46,878 bases of DNA from Bacteroidales bacterium (GTDB lineage Bacteria > Bacteroidota > Bacteroidia > Bacteroidales > JAIOZK01). The stretch is from positions 1-46,878 of the forward strand of contig JAIPBS010000030.1 of the NCBI GenBank assembly GCA_021738625.1, written 5' to 3'. The notes under the pieces are model-generated. The model was given only the letters and a program-made list of their open reading frames with translations, searched no databases and was not told the origin of the DNA. Position 1 is the first letter of the stretch. Each line of letters starts with the position of its first letter. Position numbers and translations under genes: made by a program. This document shows positions 25,557-33,466 of the stretch, in pieces.

Positions 25557-25587
25557 TTGCTTTTAATACAGCGGTTTACTATTTTTG
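25557..25587 (+). promoter_or_regulatory. promoter of the coiled-coil/zapA operon
   Basis: TTG (25557-25559), 20 nt, TATTTTTG (25580-25587): full match to the Bacteroidota promoter form. Transcription would start near 25594, about 20 nt before the ATG. Confidence 0.6.
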
Positions 25588-25614
25588 TGGAGCATGATTT
25601 TATAAAGTGGGCAA

Positions 25615-25902
25615 ATGGGTGATGAAGAAATCCTGATATCGGGAATTGAATTTAAGGTTAGAAAGCTCATTGAGGAATTGAATAAAGCTAAAGAGGAGAA
25701 CAGCAGATTGACGGAAGAAAATAGGGAGCTTAAAGACAGGATCATCACCAGTGAGAGAACAATTGAAGATTTTAAACAAAAAATAAATATATTAAAAACA
25801 GCAAAATCGCTTGATACGACCAAAGGGTCGGATGAGGCAAAACAACGGATAAATGAATTGGTGCGGGAAATAGACCAATGCATTGCTTTTTTAAATTATT
25901 GA
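25615..25902 (+). CDS. small coiled-coil protein upstream of zapA
   Basis: 95 residues. Residues about 8-65 are an almost unbroken heptad coiled coil rich in Glu, Lys, Leu and Arg (KLIEELNKAKEENSRL, ENRELKDRI), then a short helix near the C-terminus (AKQRINELVREIDQCIAFL). I do not recognise a named family. Position, 32 nt before zapA and under a shared promoter, plus size and coiled-coil nature, suggest a Z-ring accessory factor in the way ZapB works with ZapA in enterobacteria; this is inference from context, not homology. Confidence 0.8.
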   Translation: MGDEEILISGIEFKVRKLIEELNKAKEENSRLTEENRELKDRIITSERTIEDFKQKINILKTAKSLDTTKGSDEAKQRINELVREIDQCIAFLNY

Positions 25903-25934
25903 TAATTAGATATTTTTTTCGATGATAAGGCTCG

Positions 25935-26222
25935 ATGAAAGAATTAACAATTTCGGTTAAAATAGCCGACAGGCCCTATAGACTAACAATCAAAAAGGAT
26001 GAAGAAGAGATAATCAGAAAAGCTGCCAAACAGATCAATGAAAAGATTAAAGAATACGGAAACAGTTACGCGTACAACGACAAACAGGACCTTTTGTCAA
26101 TGGTGGCCATTTTATTCGCTGCCAAAAGCATTGGTCTGGAGGAAGATCTGAAAGGGAAAGACAGCAAACTGATTGGGAAACTGGCTGAAATTGAAAAGGT
26201 TTTATCTGAAAATATCAAATAA
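25935..26222 (+). CDS. zapA: cell division protein ZapA
   Basis: 95 residues, the normal ZapA length. It starts KELTISVKIADRPYRLTIKK, the beta-strand head of ZapA (family form xxVxIxGRxYxLxxxxxEE), followed by EEIIRKAAKQINEKIKEY and a C-terminal helix (LAEIEKVLSENIK) that would form the dimer coiled coil. It binds FtsZ at midcell and bundles filaments. It follows the small coiled-coil gene by 32 nt and is followed by a structured RNA and then rny. Confidence 0.85.
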   Translation: MKELTISVKIADRPYRLTIKKDEEEIIRKAAKQINEKIKEYGNSYAYNDKQDLLSMVAILFAAKSIGLEEDLKGKDSKLIGKLAEIEKVLSENIK

Positions 26223-26250
26223 CGTTCTTTGATATGAAACAAAAAGTATT

Positions 26251-26465
26251 ACCCGCATTAATTCAAAACTGTTTATAAACTCAACATTATAACATTTAGG
26301 GTTTAAAGCTCATAAATTTGTAGGACAGGCCTCAATCCCAGGCCGGTTTCGGTCGGCTTCATCGGGATTCTCCTGAAAGAGACAGTGGACGTTCGAAAAA
26401 TTTGGCAACCCTATCCATGTCGAAAAGGGGTTTATCAAACTCCTGAATTGATGCGGGTTTTTTTG
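26251..26465 (+). ncRNA. ssrS: 6S-like RNA between zapA and rny
   Basis: The segment folds by hand into one long rod. The outer stem pairs ACCCGCATTAATTCA (26251-26265) with TGAATTGATGCGGGT (26444-26458), 15 bp with one G-U. A second helix pairs 26271-26282 with 26428-26440. A symmetric internal loop of 14 and 14 nt follows (26283-26296 and 26414-26427), then TAGGGTT (26297-26303) with AACCCTA (26407-26413), 26313-26319 with 26398-26404, and a distal arm (26334-26339 with 26364-26369; 26340-26344 with 26355-26359). A T-run (26458-26464) follows the closing stem like a terminator. A rod of about 200 nt with a large central bubble is the 6S RNA plan (RNA polymerase inhibitor), and a 6S gene next to zapA is known in proteobacteria. 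The promoter is not identified. A cis-regulatory leader of rny is the alternative. Confidence 0.7.
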
Positions 26466-26513
26466 TTGTGTTTCCCCATCCCTTGTGATATTGCATACAC
26501 AAAAATCGAAGTT

Positions 26514-28058
26514 ATGGAAGGAGTGATTTATTGCATTATTTTCGGTTTGGCAGGTTTGATTCTGGGAGGCTTTATAACAGCTACATTCTTAAGGAAAGCC
26601 GTGGAGAAGAAAGCACGCGGCATAGTTGAGGAAGCGGAAGAAAAGGCCGAAGTGATCAGAAAAGAAAAAATGTTGCAGGCAAAGGAAAAATTCCTGCAAC
26701 TGCGCGCCGAACACGAGAAACATATTAATGAGAAGAATTCGGTTTTGCAAAAAGCCGAGAACCGGTTCAAGCAAAAAGAAAGCACCCTCTCGCAGAAAAG
26801 TGAGGAGGTGAATCGCCGTCAAAAAGAGATCGATACGATCAAGCAAAATCTGCTTAGCCAGTTGGATATTGTGAATAAGAGACAGGAAGATCTCGAGAAA
26901 TCGCATGCCCGGCAAGTGGAACAACTGGAAAAAATTTCAGGTCTTTCGGCGGATGAAGCCAAGCAACAATTGATCGAATCCCTGAAAGATGAAGCCAGAT
27001 CAGAGGCCATGGTCCACATCAGTGAAATCCTTGATGAGGCCCGTATGACGGCCAACAAGGAATCCAGGAAAATTGTTGTTGAAACTTTGCAGCGTACAGC
27101 AGCTGAACATGCCATCGAGAACACGGTTTCTGTTTTCAATATTGAAAACGATGAGATCAAAGGTCGTATCATCGGACGGGAGGGCAGGAATATCCGGGCA
27201 CTCGAAGCCCTCACGGGAATTGAGATCATCATCGATGATTCACCGGATGCCATATTGCTTTCCGGGTTTGATCCCGTACGCAGGGAAATAGCACGCCTGG
27301 CATTGCACAAGCTGGTTACCGACGGCCGTATTCATCCGGCCCGGATCGAAGAAGTGGTTGCCAAAACAAAGTCCCAGATTGAGCAGGAAATTCTGGATAC
27401 CGGTAAACGCACTTGTATCGACTTGGGTATCCACAATATGCATCCTGAGCTGATCAGGATGATCGGCAGGATGAAATACCGTTCTTCATACGGACAAAAT
27501 CTTTTACAGCACTCCCGTGAGGTAGCTTTGCTTAGCGCGACCATGGCTGCTGAGCTGGGAATGAATACCCAAAAAGCCAAAAGGGCGGGTCTGTTGCACG
27601 ATATCGGAAAAGTGCCTGAGAACGAACCCGATTTGCCACATGCCACTCTTGGAGCTAAACTGGCAGAGAAATACAAAGAAAAACCTGAAATCGTGAATGC
27701 CATTGCGGCCCACCATGATGAGATTGATATGCAAAGCATGGTTGCTCCAATCGTACAGGTGTGTGACGCCATATCAGGTGCCCGTCCCGGTGCCAGGCGG
27801 GAAGTTATTGAGGCCTATATCCAGCGCCTGAACCGCCTGGAAGAAATTGCCCTTAGCTACCCGGGTGTTTTAAAAACTTATGCCATACAGGCCGGCCGCG
27901 AACTGCGTGTGATTGTTGGTGCGGATAAGATCAGTGATAACGAAGCCAATAAGCTTTCATATGATCTTTCCAAAAAAATTCAACAGGAAATGACCTATCC
28001 CGGACAGGTGAAGATCACCGTGATCAGGGAAACCAGAGCTGTAAGCTATGCCAAGTGA
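26514..28058 (+). CDS. rny: ribonuclease Y
   Basis: 514 residues from ATG 26514. A GTG start at 26385 would put 43 residues inside the structured RNA, so it is rejected. An N-terminal membrane helix (about 3-25, [20 protein letters not shown]), a long coiled coil (about 28-200), a KH domain with [20 protein letters not shown] and [20 protein letters not shown], then an HD domain (about 330-425) with the metal His-Asp pair in GLLHDIGKV and AHHDEI. Rny starts mRNA decay by endonucleolytic cuts at the inner membrane. All expected catalytic motifs are intact and the length is normal (about 520). Confidence 0.96.
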   Translation: MEGVIYCIIFGLAGLILGGFITATFLRKAVEKKARGIVEEAEEKAEVIRKEKMLQAKEKFLQLRAEHEKHINEKNSVLQKAENRFKQKESTLSQKSEEVNRRQKEIDTIKQNLLSQLDIVNKRQEDLEKSHARQVEQLEKISGLSADEAKQQLIESLKDEARSEAMVHISEILDEARMTANKESRKIVVETLQRTAAEHAIENTVSVFNIENDEIKGRIIGREGRNIRALEALTGIEIIIDDSPDAILLSGFDPVRREIARLALHKLVTDGRIHPARIEEVVAKTKSQIEQEILDTGKRTCIDLGIHNMHPELIRMIGRMKYRSSYGQNLLQHSREVALLSATMAAELGMNTQKAKRAGLLHDIGKVPENEPDLPHATLGAKLAEKYKEKPEIVNAIAAHHDEIDMQSMVAPIVQVCDAISGARPGARREVIEAYIQRLNRLEEIALSYPGVLKTYAIQAGRELRVIVGADKISDNEANKLSYDLSKKIQQEMTYPGQVKITVIRETRAVSYAK

Positions 28059-28075
28059 TTTCTTAAATAAAAAAT

Positions 28076-28111
28076 AAAAAAGGCGGCCTATTGAAAAAGG
28101 CCGCCTTTTTT
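28076..28111 (+). terminator. strong rho-independent terminator after rny (bidirectional)
   Basis: AAAAAAGGCGGCCT (28076-28089), loop ATTGAAAA, then AGGCCGCCTTTTTT (28098-28111). The 8-bp GC-rich stem is perfect and is extended by A/T pairs, with T-runs on both strands, so it can also end the minus-strand lipoprotein transcript. Confidence 0.92.
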
Positions 28112-28126
28112 CATTTATACTGAATC

Positions 28127-28894
28127 TTATTGATTGGCCGCTTCAAACTCCCTGATCAGCTCTTCGGGTGTTTTTCCAAGGTTCTTTAACGACATCTGGG
28201 CGTCATCTGCGAAATCATCATTGGGATATTTTTCGATGAATTCGGCATAATACTTTTTAGCATTGTCCAGATCGTTCAGGTTATTCTCATATACAAAAGC
28301 CTTCAGAAACAAGCATTGCGGGGCCTTGCGATAATCGGGATAATTTTCAAGCACTTTGTTGAACAGGCTGATGGATTTTCCGGCACTGAACAGGTTCATC
28401 GACATATCGGCTGCCCGGAACAGATACTCCGGGGTAAGACTGTCTTCCGGAAACAGGTAATAATAAGTTACGTAGGTATTAAGCAATTGTTTTGCCCTGG
28501 TTTTGTCGATGCTTCCCGATGCCCCCGAAAACAATCTGTCTTCGAGTGTATCCACACGCATTTCGATAAGCTGCGGCGTGGGAGTGTATTCTGGATAATT
28601 CCGCTCCAGTCTTTTGTAAAGATTGGCTGCCTGGGATGCCTCCAGATAATCAATGCTGACCATTGCCGCTTTGTCAAGGAAAACAGGCGTCATGGAGTCT
28701 TCCGGATAAGTGTCGGCATAGGTTACATATTCGGTAACCATTGCCTGGGCGTCTTCCTTGCTGACATCGGCTGGTGCGATTGTATAAAACTTATCTTCAA
28801 AGGCGACAACTTTATCGTGTTTTTTATCACAGCCGCAAGCGATAACAAACAATACAAGCACACTGATAACCGACAAAAAAAAGTTTGTTTTCAT
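28127..28894 (-). CDS. TPR-type periplasmic lipoprotein
   Basis: 255 residues. The leader FFLSVISVLVLFVIACGC ends in a lipobox-like VIAC, so it is probably a lipoprotein. The mature part has repeated helical units of about 35 residues containing YPEDSMTPVFLDKAA, YPEYTPTPQLIEMR, FPEDSLTPEYLFRAA, YPDYRKAPQCLFLKA and YPNDDFADDAQMSLKNLG, the YbgF/BamD-like tetratricopeptide pattern. It may scaffold an envelope complex; the partner is unknown. It lies 6 nt after def, at the end of a ruvX-def-lipoprotein operon on the minus strand. Confidence 0.82.
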   Translation of the reverse strand: MKTNFFLSVISVLVLFVIACGCDKKHDKVVAFEDKFYTIAPADVSKEDAQAMVTEYVTYADTYPEDSMTPVFLDKAAMVSIDYLEASQAANLYKRLERNYPEYTPTPQLIEMRVDTLEDRLFSGASGSIDKTRAKQLLNTYVTYYYLFPEDSLTPEYLFRAADMSMNLFSAGKSISLFNKVLENYPDYRKAPQCLFLKAFVYENNLNDLDNAKKYYAEFIEKYPNDDFADDAQMSLKNLGKTPEELIREFEAANQ

Positions 28895-28900
28895 ATTTTC

Positions 28901-29476
28901 CTATGTTTTGATTTTAGATTTTTTATTTGCAAATAACATTTTATAGGGCGGATCGATCTTTCCGGTTTCTATATCTTTTAGTTTTCTTTTGAGCAGGGTT
29001 CGGGTGAGATTGCTTAGCCTGTCCACATAGAGAATTCCTTCAAGATGATCGTATTCGTGCTGGATGATCCGGGCCACCATTCCGTCATATTCTTCTTCAT
29101 GCTCATTAAAATCTTCATCCATATAACGAATTCTGATCTTTGGCTGCCGCGACACATATTCGCTCAGGTTGGGCAAGCTTAAACAGGATTCCTTAAACAA
29201 ATCTTCTTCACCCTTTTCTTCTGTGATTTCGGGGTTGATGAACACCTTTTTGAAATTTTCCGCATGCTTATCTTCTTCCGCATAAGGAGTGGCATCCACA
29301 ATGAAAAGCCTGATGGAGCGGTTCACCTGTGGGGCGGCCAAACCTACCCCAACCGTTTCGTACATGGTTTCAAACATATACTCGATGAGTGTATGAAGAT
29401 CAGGATAGTTTTTTTCAATTTCTTCGGCTCTTTTTTTTAATACCGGATGACCATATGCTGTGATCGGTAAAACCAT
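28901..29476 (-). CDS. def: peptide deformylase
   Basis: 191 residues. All three motifs are present: GVGLAAPQV (43-51), ESCLSLP with metal ligand Cys98 (usually EGCLS; Ser replaces Gly), and QHEYDHLEG with His140, catalytic Glu141 and His144. It removes the formyl group from the N-terminal Met of nascent proteins. A good Shine-Dalgarno (AAGGAGG, plus-strand positions 29481-29487) overlaps the ruvX stop codon, which is unusual in this phylum and suggests efficient re-initiation after ruvX. Confidence 0.96.
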   Translation of the reverse strand: MVLPITAYGHPVLKKRAEEIEKNYPDLHTLIEYMFETMYETVGVGLAAPQVNRSIRLFIVDATPYAEEDKHAENFKKVFINPEITEEKGEEDLFKESCLSLPNLSEYVSRQPKIRIRYMDEDFNEHEEEYDGMVARIIQHEYDHLEGILYVDRLSNLTRTLLKRKLKDIETGKIDPPYKMLFANKKSKIKT

Positions 29477-29485
29477 TGTTCCTCC

Positions 29486-29905
29486 TTAAAATCCTTTTTT
29501 CGATTCCATGTATGATTGCAAGATGAGCGTGGCGCTGATGCTGTCAACCAACTCCTTGTTTTGCCGGTCCTTTTTCTTTAAACCCGCGTCGATCATGCTC
29601 TGGAACGCCATTTTTGATGTAAAACGTTCGTCGAAGCGATCAATTTTTATGCCAGTGAACATTTTCTTCAGTTTCCTGACAAAAGGTTCTATAAATCGTT
29701 CTGCTTCAGAGTTCTGATTGTTCATTTGTTTGGGCTTTCCGACAACGATACATTCAACGTCTTCACGCTCCACGTATTCCTTCAGAAAATTAAAAATATC
29801 TTTGGAATGAACTGTCGTCACTGCATTTGCTATAATCTGTCCGGGGTCTGTGGCTGCAATCCCGACCCGCTTCCGACCATAATCAATTGCAAGTATTCTA
29901 CCCAT
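29486..29905 (-). CDS. ruvX: RuvX/YqgF-family Holliday junction resolvase-like protein
   Basis: 139 residues, an RNase H fold. The start RILAIDYGRKRVGIAATDP carries the catalytic Asp8 and the GxKRxGxA motif; IVVGKPKQMN and FDERFTSKMA follow (Glu and downstream acidic residues), with DSISATLILQSYM at the end. Family members act on rRNA 5' end maturation and have been proposed as junction resolvases. First gene of the ruvX-def-lipoprotein operon; divergent from dapD. Confidence 0.95.
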   Translation of the reverse strand: MGRILAIDYGRKRVGIAATDPGQIIANAVTTVHSKDIFNFLKEYVEREDVECIVVGKPKQMNNQNSEAERFIEPFVRKLKKMFTGIKIDRFDERFTSKMAFQSMIDAGLKKKDRQNKELVDSISATLILQSYMESKKGF

Positions 29906-29943
29906 GTTTTTATCCGAACTTTTTCAAAACGTTAATTGTATCA

Positions 29944-29951
29944 CAAACGTA
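29944..29951 (-). promoter_or_regulatory. possible -7 box for ruvX
   Basis: The minus strand has TACGTTTG (29951-29944), a TAnnTTTG match about 38 nt before the ruvX ATG. No TTG stands at the expected -33 spacing. Confidence 0.35.
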
Positions 29952-29991
29952 CACTTTTTAGCTATATTTTTAAAAACATAAGCAATGTGCT

Positions 29992-30018
29992 TTGTTCAGT
30001 AAGAAAGCCTTAAATTTG
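29992..30018 (+). promoter_or_regulatory. probable dapD promoter (TAAATTTG)
   Basis: TAAATTTG at 30011-30018 matches TAnnTTTG exactly, 23 nt before the dapD ATG. The nearest TTG (29992-29994) is only 16 nt away, shorter than the usual 19-21, so the -33 part is uncertain. Confidence 0.45.
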
Positions 30019-30041
30019 ATTCTTTTTAAACAGATTATCAT

Positions 30042-30860
30042 ATGGAACAATTAAGCAGATTGATTGAAGATGTTTGGGAAGAGCGGGAAATACTGAAACA
30101 GGACACCTACCGGAATGCCATTGAAGAAGTTATCGAGCTACTTGATAAGGGTCGTATAAGAGTGGCGGAGCCTGCTGAGGGCGGAGGCTGGCATCTGCAT
30201 GAATGGGTGAAAAAGGCGGTTATCCTTTATTTTCCACTTCGTAAAATGGAAACTATGGAAGCCGGTCCATTGGAATTTTATGATAAAATCCCGCTTAAGA
30301 AAAACTATGCACAGCAGGGTGTGCGTGTTGTTCCTCATGCCATAGCACGTTATGGTGCTTTTCTTGCCAAAGGAGTGATTATGATGCCTTCTTATGTGAA
30401 CATCGGGGCTCATGTCGATTCGGGTTCGATGGTGGATACATGGGCCACTGTTGGTTCCTGTGCACAGATAGGCAAGAACGTACACCTGAGCGGAGGCGTT
30501 GGCATCGGAGGGGTGCTCGAGCCAGTGCAGGCCGCACCGGTTATCATCGAAGACAATTGTTTTATCGGCTCGCGTTCCATTGTGGTGGAAGGGGTGCATA
30601 TTCAAAAAGAGGCTGTGTTGGGAGCCAATGTGGTCCTCACAGGCAGCACCAGGATCATCGATGTTACGGGAGAGAAGCCTGTTGAATACAAAGGCAGGAT
30701 ACCTGAACGCGCTGTGGTGATTCCCGGAGGACTGACGAAAAAGTTCCCTGCCGGCCAGTACCAGGTGCCATGCGCACTGATCATCGGCAAAAGAAAGGCT
30801 TCAACGGATTTAAAAACCTCGCTTAATGATGCCTTAAGGGAATACGATGTTGCAACCTAA
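30042..30860 (+). CDS. dapD: tetrahydrodipicolinate N-succinyltransferase
   Basis: 272 residues, the normal DapD length. A helical N-terminus (about 1-95, with GGGWHLHEWVKKAVILYF) precedes a left-handed beta-helix of hexapeptide repeats (about 100-235). The signature is NIGAHVDSGSMVDTWATVGS, then QIGKNVHLSGGVGIGGVLEP and EDNCFIGSRS. It transfers succinyl from succinyl-CoA to tetrahydrodipicolinate in lysine/diaminopimelate synthesis, in the cytoplasm. Single gene; no other dap gene is nearby. Confidence 0.96.
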   Translation: MEQLSRLIEDVWEEREILKQDTYRNAIEEVIELLDKGRIRVAEPAEGGGWHLHEWVKKAVILYFPLRKMETMEAGPLEFYDKIPLKKNYAQQGVRVVPHAIARYGAFLAKGVIMMPSYVNIGAHVDSGSMVDTWATVGSCAQIGKNVHLSGGVGIGGVLEPVQAAPVIIEDNCFIGSRSIVVEGVHIQKEAVLGANVVLTGSTRIIDVTGEKPVEYKGRIPERAVVIPGGLTKKFPAGQYQVPCALIIGKRKASTDLKTSLNDALREYDVAT

Positions 30861-30885
30861 TATTTTGTTAAATTAATACGACCAG

Positions 30886-30916
30886 TTGATAACTTACTGT
30901 TTAAGGGTTAAATTTG
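30886..30916 (+). promoter_or_regulatory. promoter before the GT9 gene
   Basis: TTG (30886-30888), 20 nt, TAAATTTG (30909-30916): an exact match to the Bacteroidota promoter form, ending 25 nt before the glycosyltransferase start. Confidence 0.62.
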
Positions 30917-30941
30917 CCTGTTAAAACCCGGATAAAAAATT

Positions 30942-31931
30942 TTGAAAAAAATACTCGTCATACAAACGGCTTCCATCGGTGATGTGATCCTTTCAACGCC
31001 TTTGCTTGAAAAGCTGAATGCGTTTTTTGAGGAACCAAAAATAGATATGCTGTTGAAAAAAGGAACTGAGAGCCTTTTCAGAAAGCATCCCTTTTTGGAT
31101 GAAATTTTCATCTGGGACAAATCTCAATACAAATACAGAAACCTCTACCTGATCCATAAGATCATCCGCAGGAAAAAGTATGATTATGTGATCAATCTGC
31201 AGCGTTTTTTTTCAACCGGTTTGCTCACGATTTTCTCAGGAGCCGTTCATACGGTAGGATTCAACAAAAATCCGCTTTCCCTGTTTTTTTCAAAAAGTGT
31301 AAAGCACAAAATAGGAATTCATGAAAATATTCATGAAACACAAAGAAACCTGTCCTTGATCCGTCATTTTACGAATGATGATTTTTATCCCATAAAGCTT
31401 CACCCGGCTCAGGATGATTATGCCGGAATGTCACAATATAAGACCCATGCATATATATGCATTGCACCGGCCTCACTGTGGTTTACCAAACAATATCCTG
31501 CTGAAAAATGGGTTGAACTGGTGATGGCCTTAAAAGATCATTACATTTACTTTCTGGGCAGCCAGTCCGACCGGGAGATGTCGAAGGAAATCATCCGGCA
31601 GTCCGGTCATCCCAATGCCATCAATATGTGCGGGAAGTTGAGTTTGTTGCAAACAGCAACGCTCATGGCCGATGCGAAAATGAATTACGTAAACGACTCG
31701 GCCCCACAGCATATCGCCAGTGCGATGAATGCTCCGGTAACTTCCATTTTCTGCTCAACGGTACCTGAATTCGGTTTTGGTCCGCTGTCGGACCATTCTG
31801 CTGTGGTGCAAAGTCCGGAAAGCCTGGCTTGTAAACCTTGTGGCTTGCATGGTTACCGCGAGTGCCCAGAGGGACATTTTAAATGTGCTTTAACCATTAA
31901 AACAAAATCACTGTTAAGCAGGTTAAACTAA
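30942..31931 (+). CDS. glycosyltransferase family 9 (heptosyltransferase-like)
   Basis: 329 residues from a TTG start (TTGAAAAAAATACTCGTC); no ATG near the conserved beginning would keep the first strand. KILVIQTASIGDVILSTPLL is the GT9 N-terminal signature, YDYVINLQRFFSTGLLTIFS follows, and the C-terminal half has APASLWFTKQYPAEKW and NDSAPQHIASAMNAPV, the nucleotide-sugar site. ADP-heptose transferases of this family build the lipopolysaccharide inner core. C-terminal Cys residues (CKPCGLHGYRECPEG) are common in this family. It is followed after 1 nt by a TsaC-like gene. Confidence 0.9.
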   Translation: MKKILVIQTASIGDVILSTPLLEKLNAFFEEPKIDMLLKKGTESLFRKHPFLDEIFIWDKSQYKYRNLYLIHKIIRRKKYDYVINLQRFFSTGLLTIFSGAVHTVGFNKNPLSLFFSKSVKHKIGIHENIHETQRNLSLIRHFTNDDFYPIKLHPAQDDYAGMSQYKTHAYICIAPASLWFTKQYPAEKWVELVMALKDHYIYFLGSQSDREMSKEIIRQSGHPNAINMCGKLSLLQTATLMADAKMNYVNDSAPQHIASAMNAPVTSIFCSTVPEFGFGPLSDHSAVVQSPESLACKPCGLHGYRECPEGHFKCALTIKTKSLLSRLN

Positions 31932-31932
31932 T

Positions 31933-32496
31933 ATGGAAGAAGAAATACGCAAAACAGTTGCAGCACTGAAAGCGGGGAAAACCATCCTGTATCCCACCGA
32001 TACCGTCTGGGGTATCGGGTGTGACGCTACCAGTTCAAGGGCAGTTGAAAAAATCTACAAGATCAAAAAACGGGTGGAGAACAAGAGTTTGATCATTCTG
32101 CTGGATGAGGCTTCCAAAATTAAAAAATATGTGAAGCAGGTACCCGAGATTGCCGTCGACCTGCTTTTGAGCATCAATACACCGCTTACCATCATTTATC
32201 CCCAGGCCAAAAACCTGGCAAAAAATGTGGTGGCCAAAGACGGCAGCATTGCCATCAGGATCATCGAGGATGAATTCAGCAAAAAAGTGATAGCCGAATT
32301 TGGTAAACCCATTGTATCCACATCTGCAAACATCACGGGTGGATCAAATCCAATTGTTTTCAGTCAGATATCGCAGGAGATCAAGGATGCCGTCGATTAT
32401 GTTGTGAACCTGCACCACAAAAGAATCTCGGAAACCAAGCCTTCAACCATCATCAAGTTGGAGATAAGCGGAGAGTTTAAGGTGATCAGGAGCTGA
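31933..32496 (+). CDS. tsaC: L-threonylcarbamoyladenylate synthase (YrdC/Sua5 domain)
   Basis: 187 residues, a single YrdC domain. GKTILYPTDTVWGIGCDATS and AVEKIYKIKKR are the nucleotide- and threonine-binding signatures; IAIRIIEDEF and IVSTSANITGG complete the core. It makes threonylcarbamoyl-AMP from threonine, bicarbonate and ATP for the t6A37 modification of ANN-decoding tRNAs. The start is 1 nt after the GT9 stop. Without the Sua5 C-terminal domain, TsaC/YrdC is the better name. Confidence 0.92.
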   Translation: MEEEIRKTVAALKAGKTILYPTDTVWGIGCDATSSRAVEKIYKIKKRVENKSLIILLDEASKIKKYVKQVPEIAVDLLLSINTPLTIIYPQAKNLAKNVVAKDGSIAIRIIEDEFSKKVIAEFGKPIVSTSANITGGSNPIVFSQISQEIKDAVDYVVNLHHKRISETKPSTIIKLEISGEFKVIRS

Positions 32497-32531
32497 TGGA
32501 AAGTTTTTTGTAAATCCTCTAAAAAAACCTT

Positions 32532-33326
32532 ATGGTAAAAGTTTCACTCATACAATCACAACCCATTCTGGGAGAAGCCGAACAAAACATACAAAACCTG
32601 ATCCCGCTGCTTGCACAAACCGAAGATTCAGCTTTGATAGTTTTGCCTGAACTGGCCAACAGCGGTTACAATTTTACTTCAAGAAATCAAGCCATGAAGC
32701 TATCGGAATCTATCGAAGACAGCAGGTTTATTGAATTCTTGCACCAGCATGCCAGGGCATCGGGATGCCATATCGTTGCCGGAATGAATGAACGTGAAAG
32801 GGACTTGCTATACAATACGGCAGTTCTTGTTGGACCCGATGGCATAATAGGAAGATATCGTAAGCTTCATCTTTTTATGAATGAAAAAGACATATTCGAG
32901 CCCGGGAATCGCGGCCTGCCGGTTTTTGATGTCGGCCAGATGACTGTCGGCATTCAGATCTGCTTTGACTACCTGTTTCCCGAAACCTGGCGCATTCTTG
33001 GCCTGAAAGGCGCCGACCTGATCTGTCATCCCTCCAACCTGGTAACACCTTACGGCCAGAAAGTAGTACCCATGCATTCCGTTGTGAATGGTGTATATGT
33101 GATTACCGCAAACAGGACAGGCGCGGATGGCGATCTGAAGTTCTCCGGTGGTTCCATCATCACCGGGACAAGAGGGGAGGTTCTTGCAAGGGCGTCCGAA
33201 AATAAACCGGAAGTGATCACCATTGAGATCGATCCGCAAAAATCCCGCAACAAAATGATCACTGAAAAAAATCATGCACTCAACGACAGGCGTCCCGATC
33301 AGTACCTTGATATTCTTGAATCATAG
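32532..33326 (+). CDS. nitrilase-superfamily carbon-nitrogen hydrolase
   Basis: 264 residues. The Glu-Lys-Cys triad is visible: Glu40 in IVLPELANSGYNF, Lys111 in YRKLHLF, and Cys144 in QICFDYLFPE. Length fits the branch of amidases and omega-amidases rather than true nitrilases. It hydrolyses an amide or similar C-N bond; the substrate is not predictable here. Third gene after GT9 and tsaC, 35 nt downstream, so possibly cotranscribed. Confidence 0.92.
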   Translation: MVKVSLIQSQPILGEAEQNIQNLIPLLAQTEDSALIVLPELANSGYNFTSRNQAMKLSESIEDSRFIEFLHQHARASGCHIVAGMNERERDLLYNTAVLVGPDGIIGRYRKLHLFMNEKDIFEPGNRGLPVFDVGQMTVGIQICFDYLFPETWRILGLKGADLICHPSNLVTPYGQKVVPMHSVVNGVYVITANRTGADGDLKFSGGSIITGTRGEVLARASENKPEVITIEIDPQKSRNKMITEKNHALNDRRPDQYLDILES

Positions 33327-33398
33327 AAGCTTGTCAACAAGCCGCTTTGATTCCTTTGTTTAATTCCATCATCCCTGAATCATCCTGTTTATCTGGAA

Positions 33399-33430
33399 TT
33401 GGTTTAAATAAACAAATGATCGTACTTTTG
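33399..33430 (+). promoter_or_regulatory. promoter of the E1 fusion gene
   Basis: TTG (33399-33401), 21 nt, TACTTTTG (33423-33430), fitting TTG-N(19-21)-TAnnTTTG; the ATG lies 36 nt downstream. Confidence 0.55.
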
Positions 33431-33466
33431 TGTTCTTTTTAGATAACATTAATATATGAATTGAAT

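Noticed and set aside
26313..26320. TAAATTTG as a promoter for rny
   Set aside because: It matches the -7 box but lacks a TTG at the right distance and forms part of a helix in the 6S-like RNA.
26360..26445. SAM (S-box) riboswitch suggested by a GGCAACC stretch
   Set aside because: The GGCAACC is present, but the conserved AGAGAGGUGGAGGGA region is missing and the long-range rod folding explains the segment better.
26385..26513. Upstream GTG start of rny
   Set aside because: The 43 extra residues would be read from the structured RNA and its terminator; the membrane helix typical of RNase Y starts right after ATG 26514.
28316..28936. Plus-strand 206-codon frame over the TPR lipoprotein gene
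   Set aside because: Antisense shadow; the minus-strand lipoprotein has lipobox and TPR pattern.
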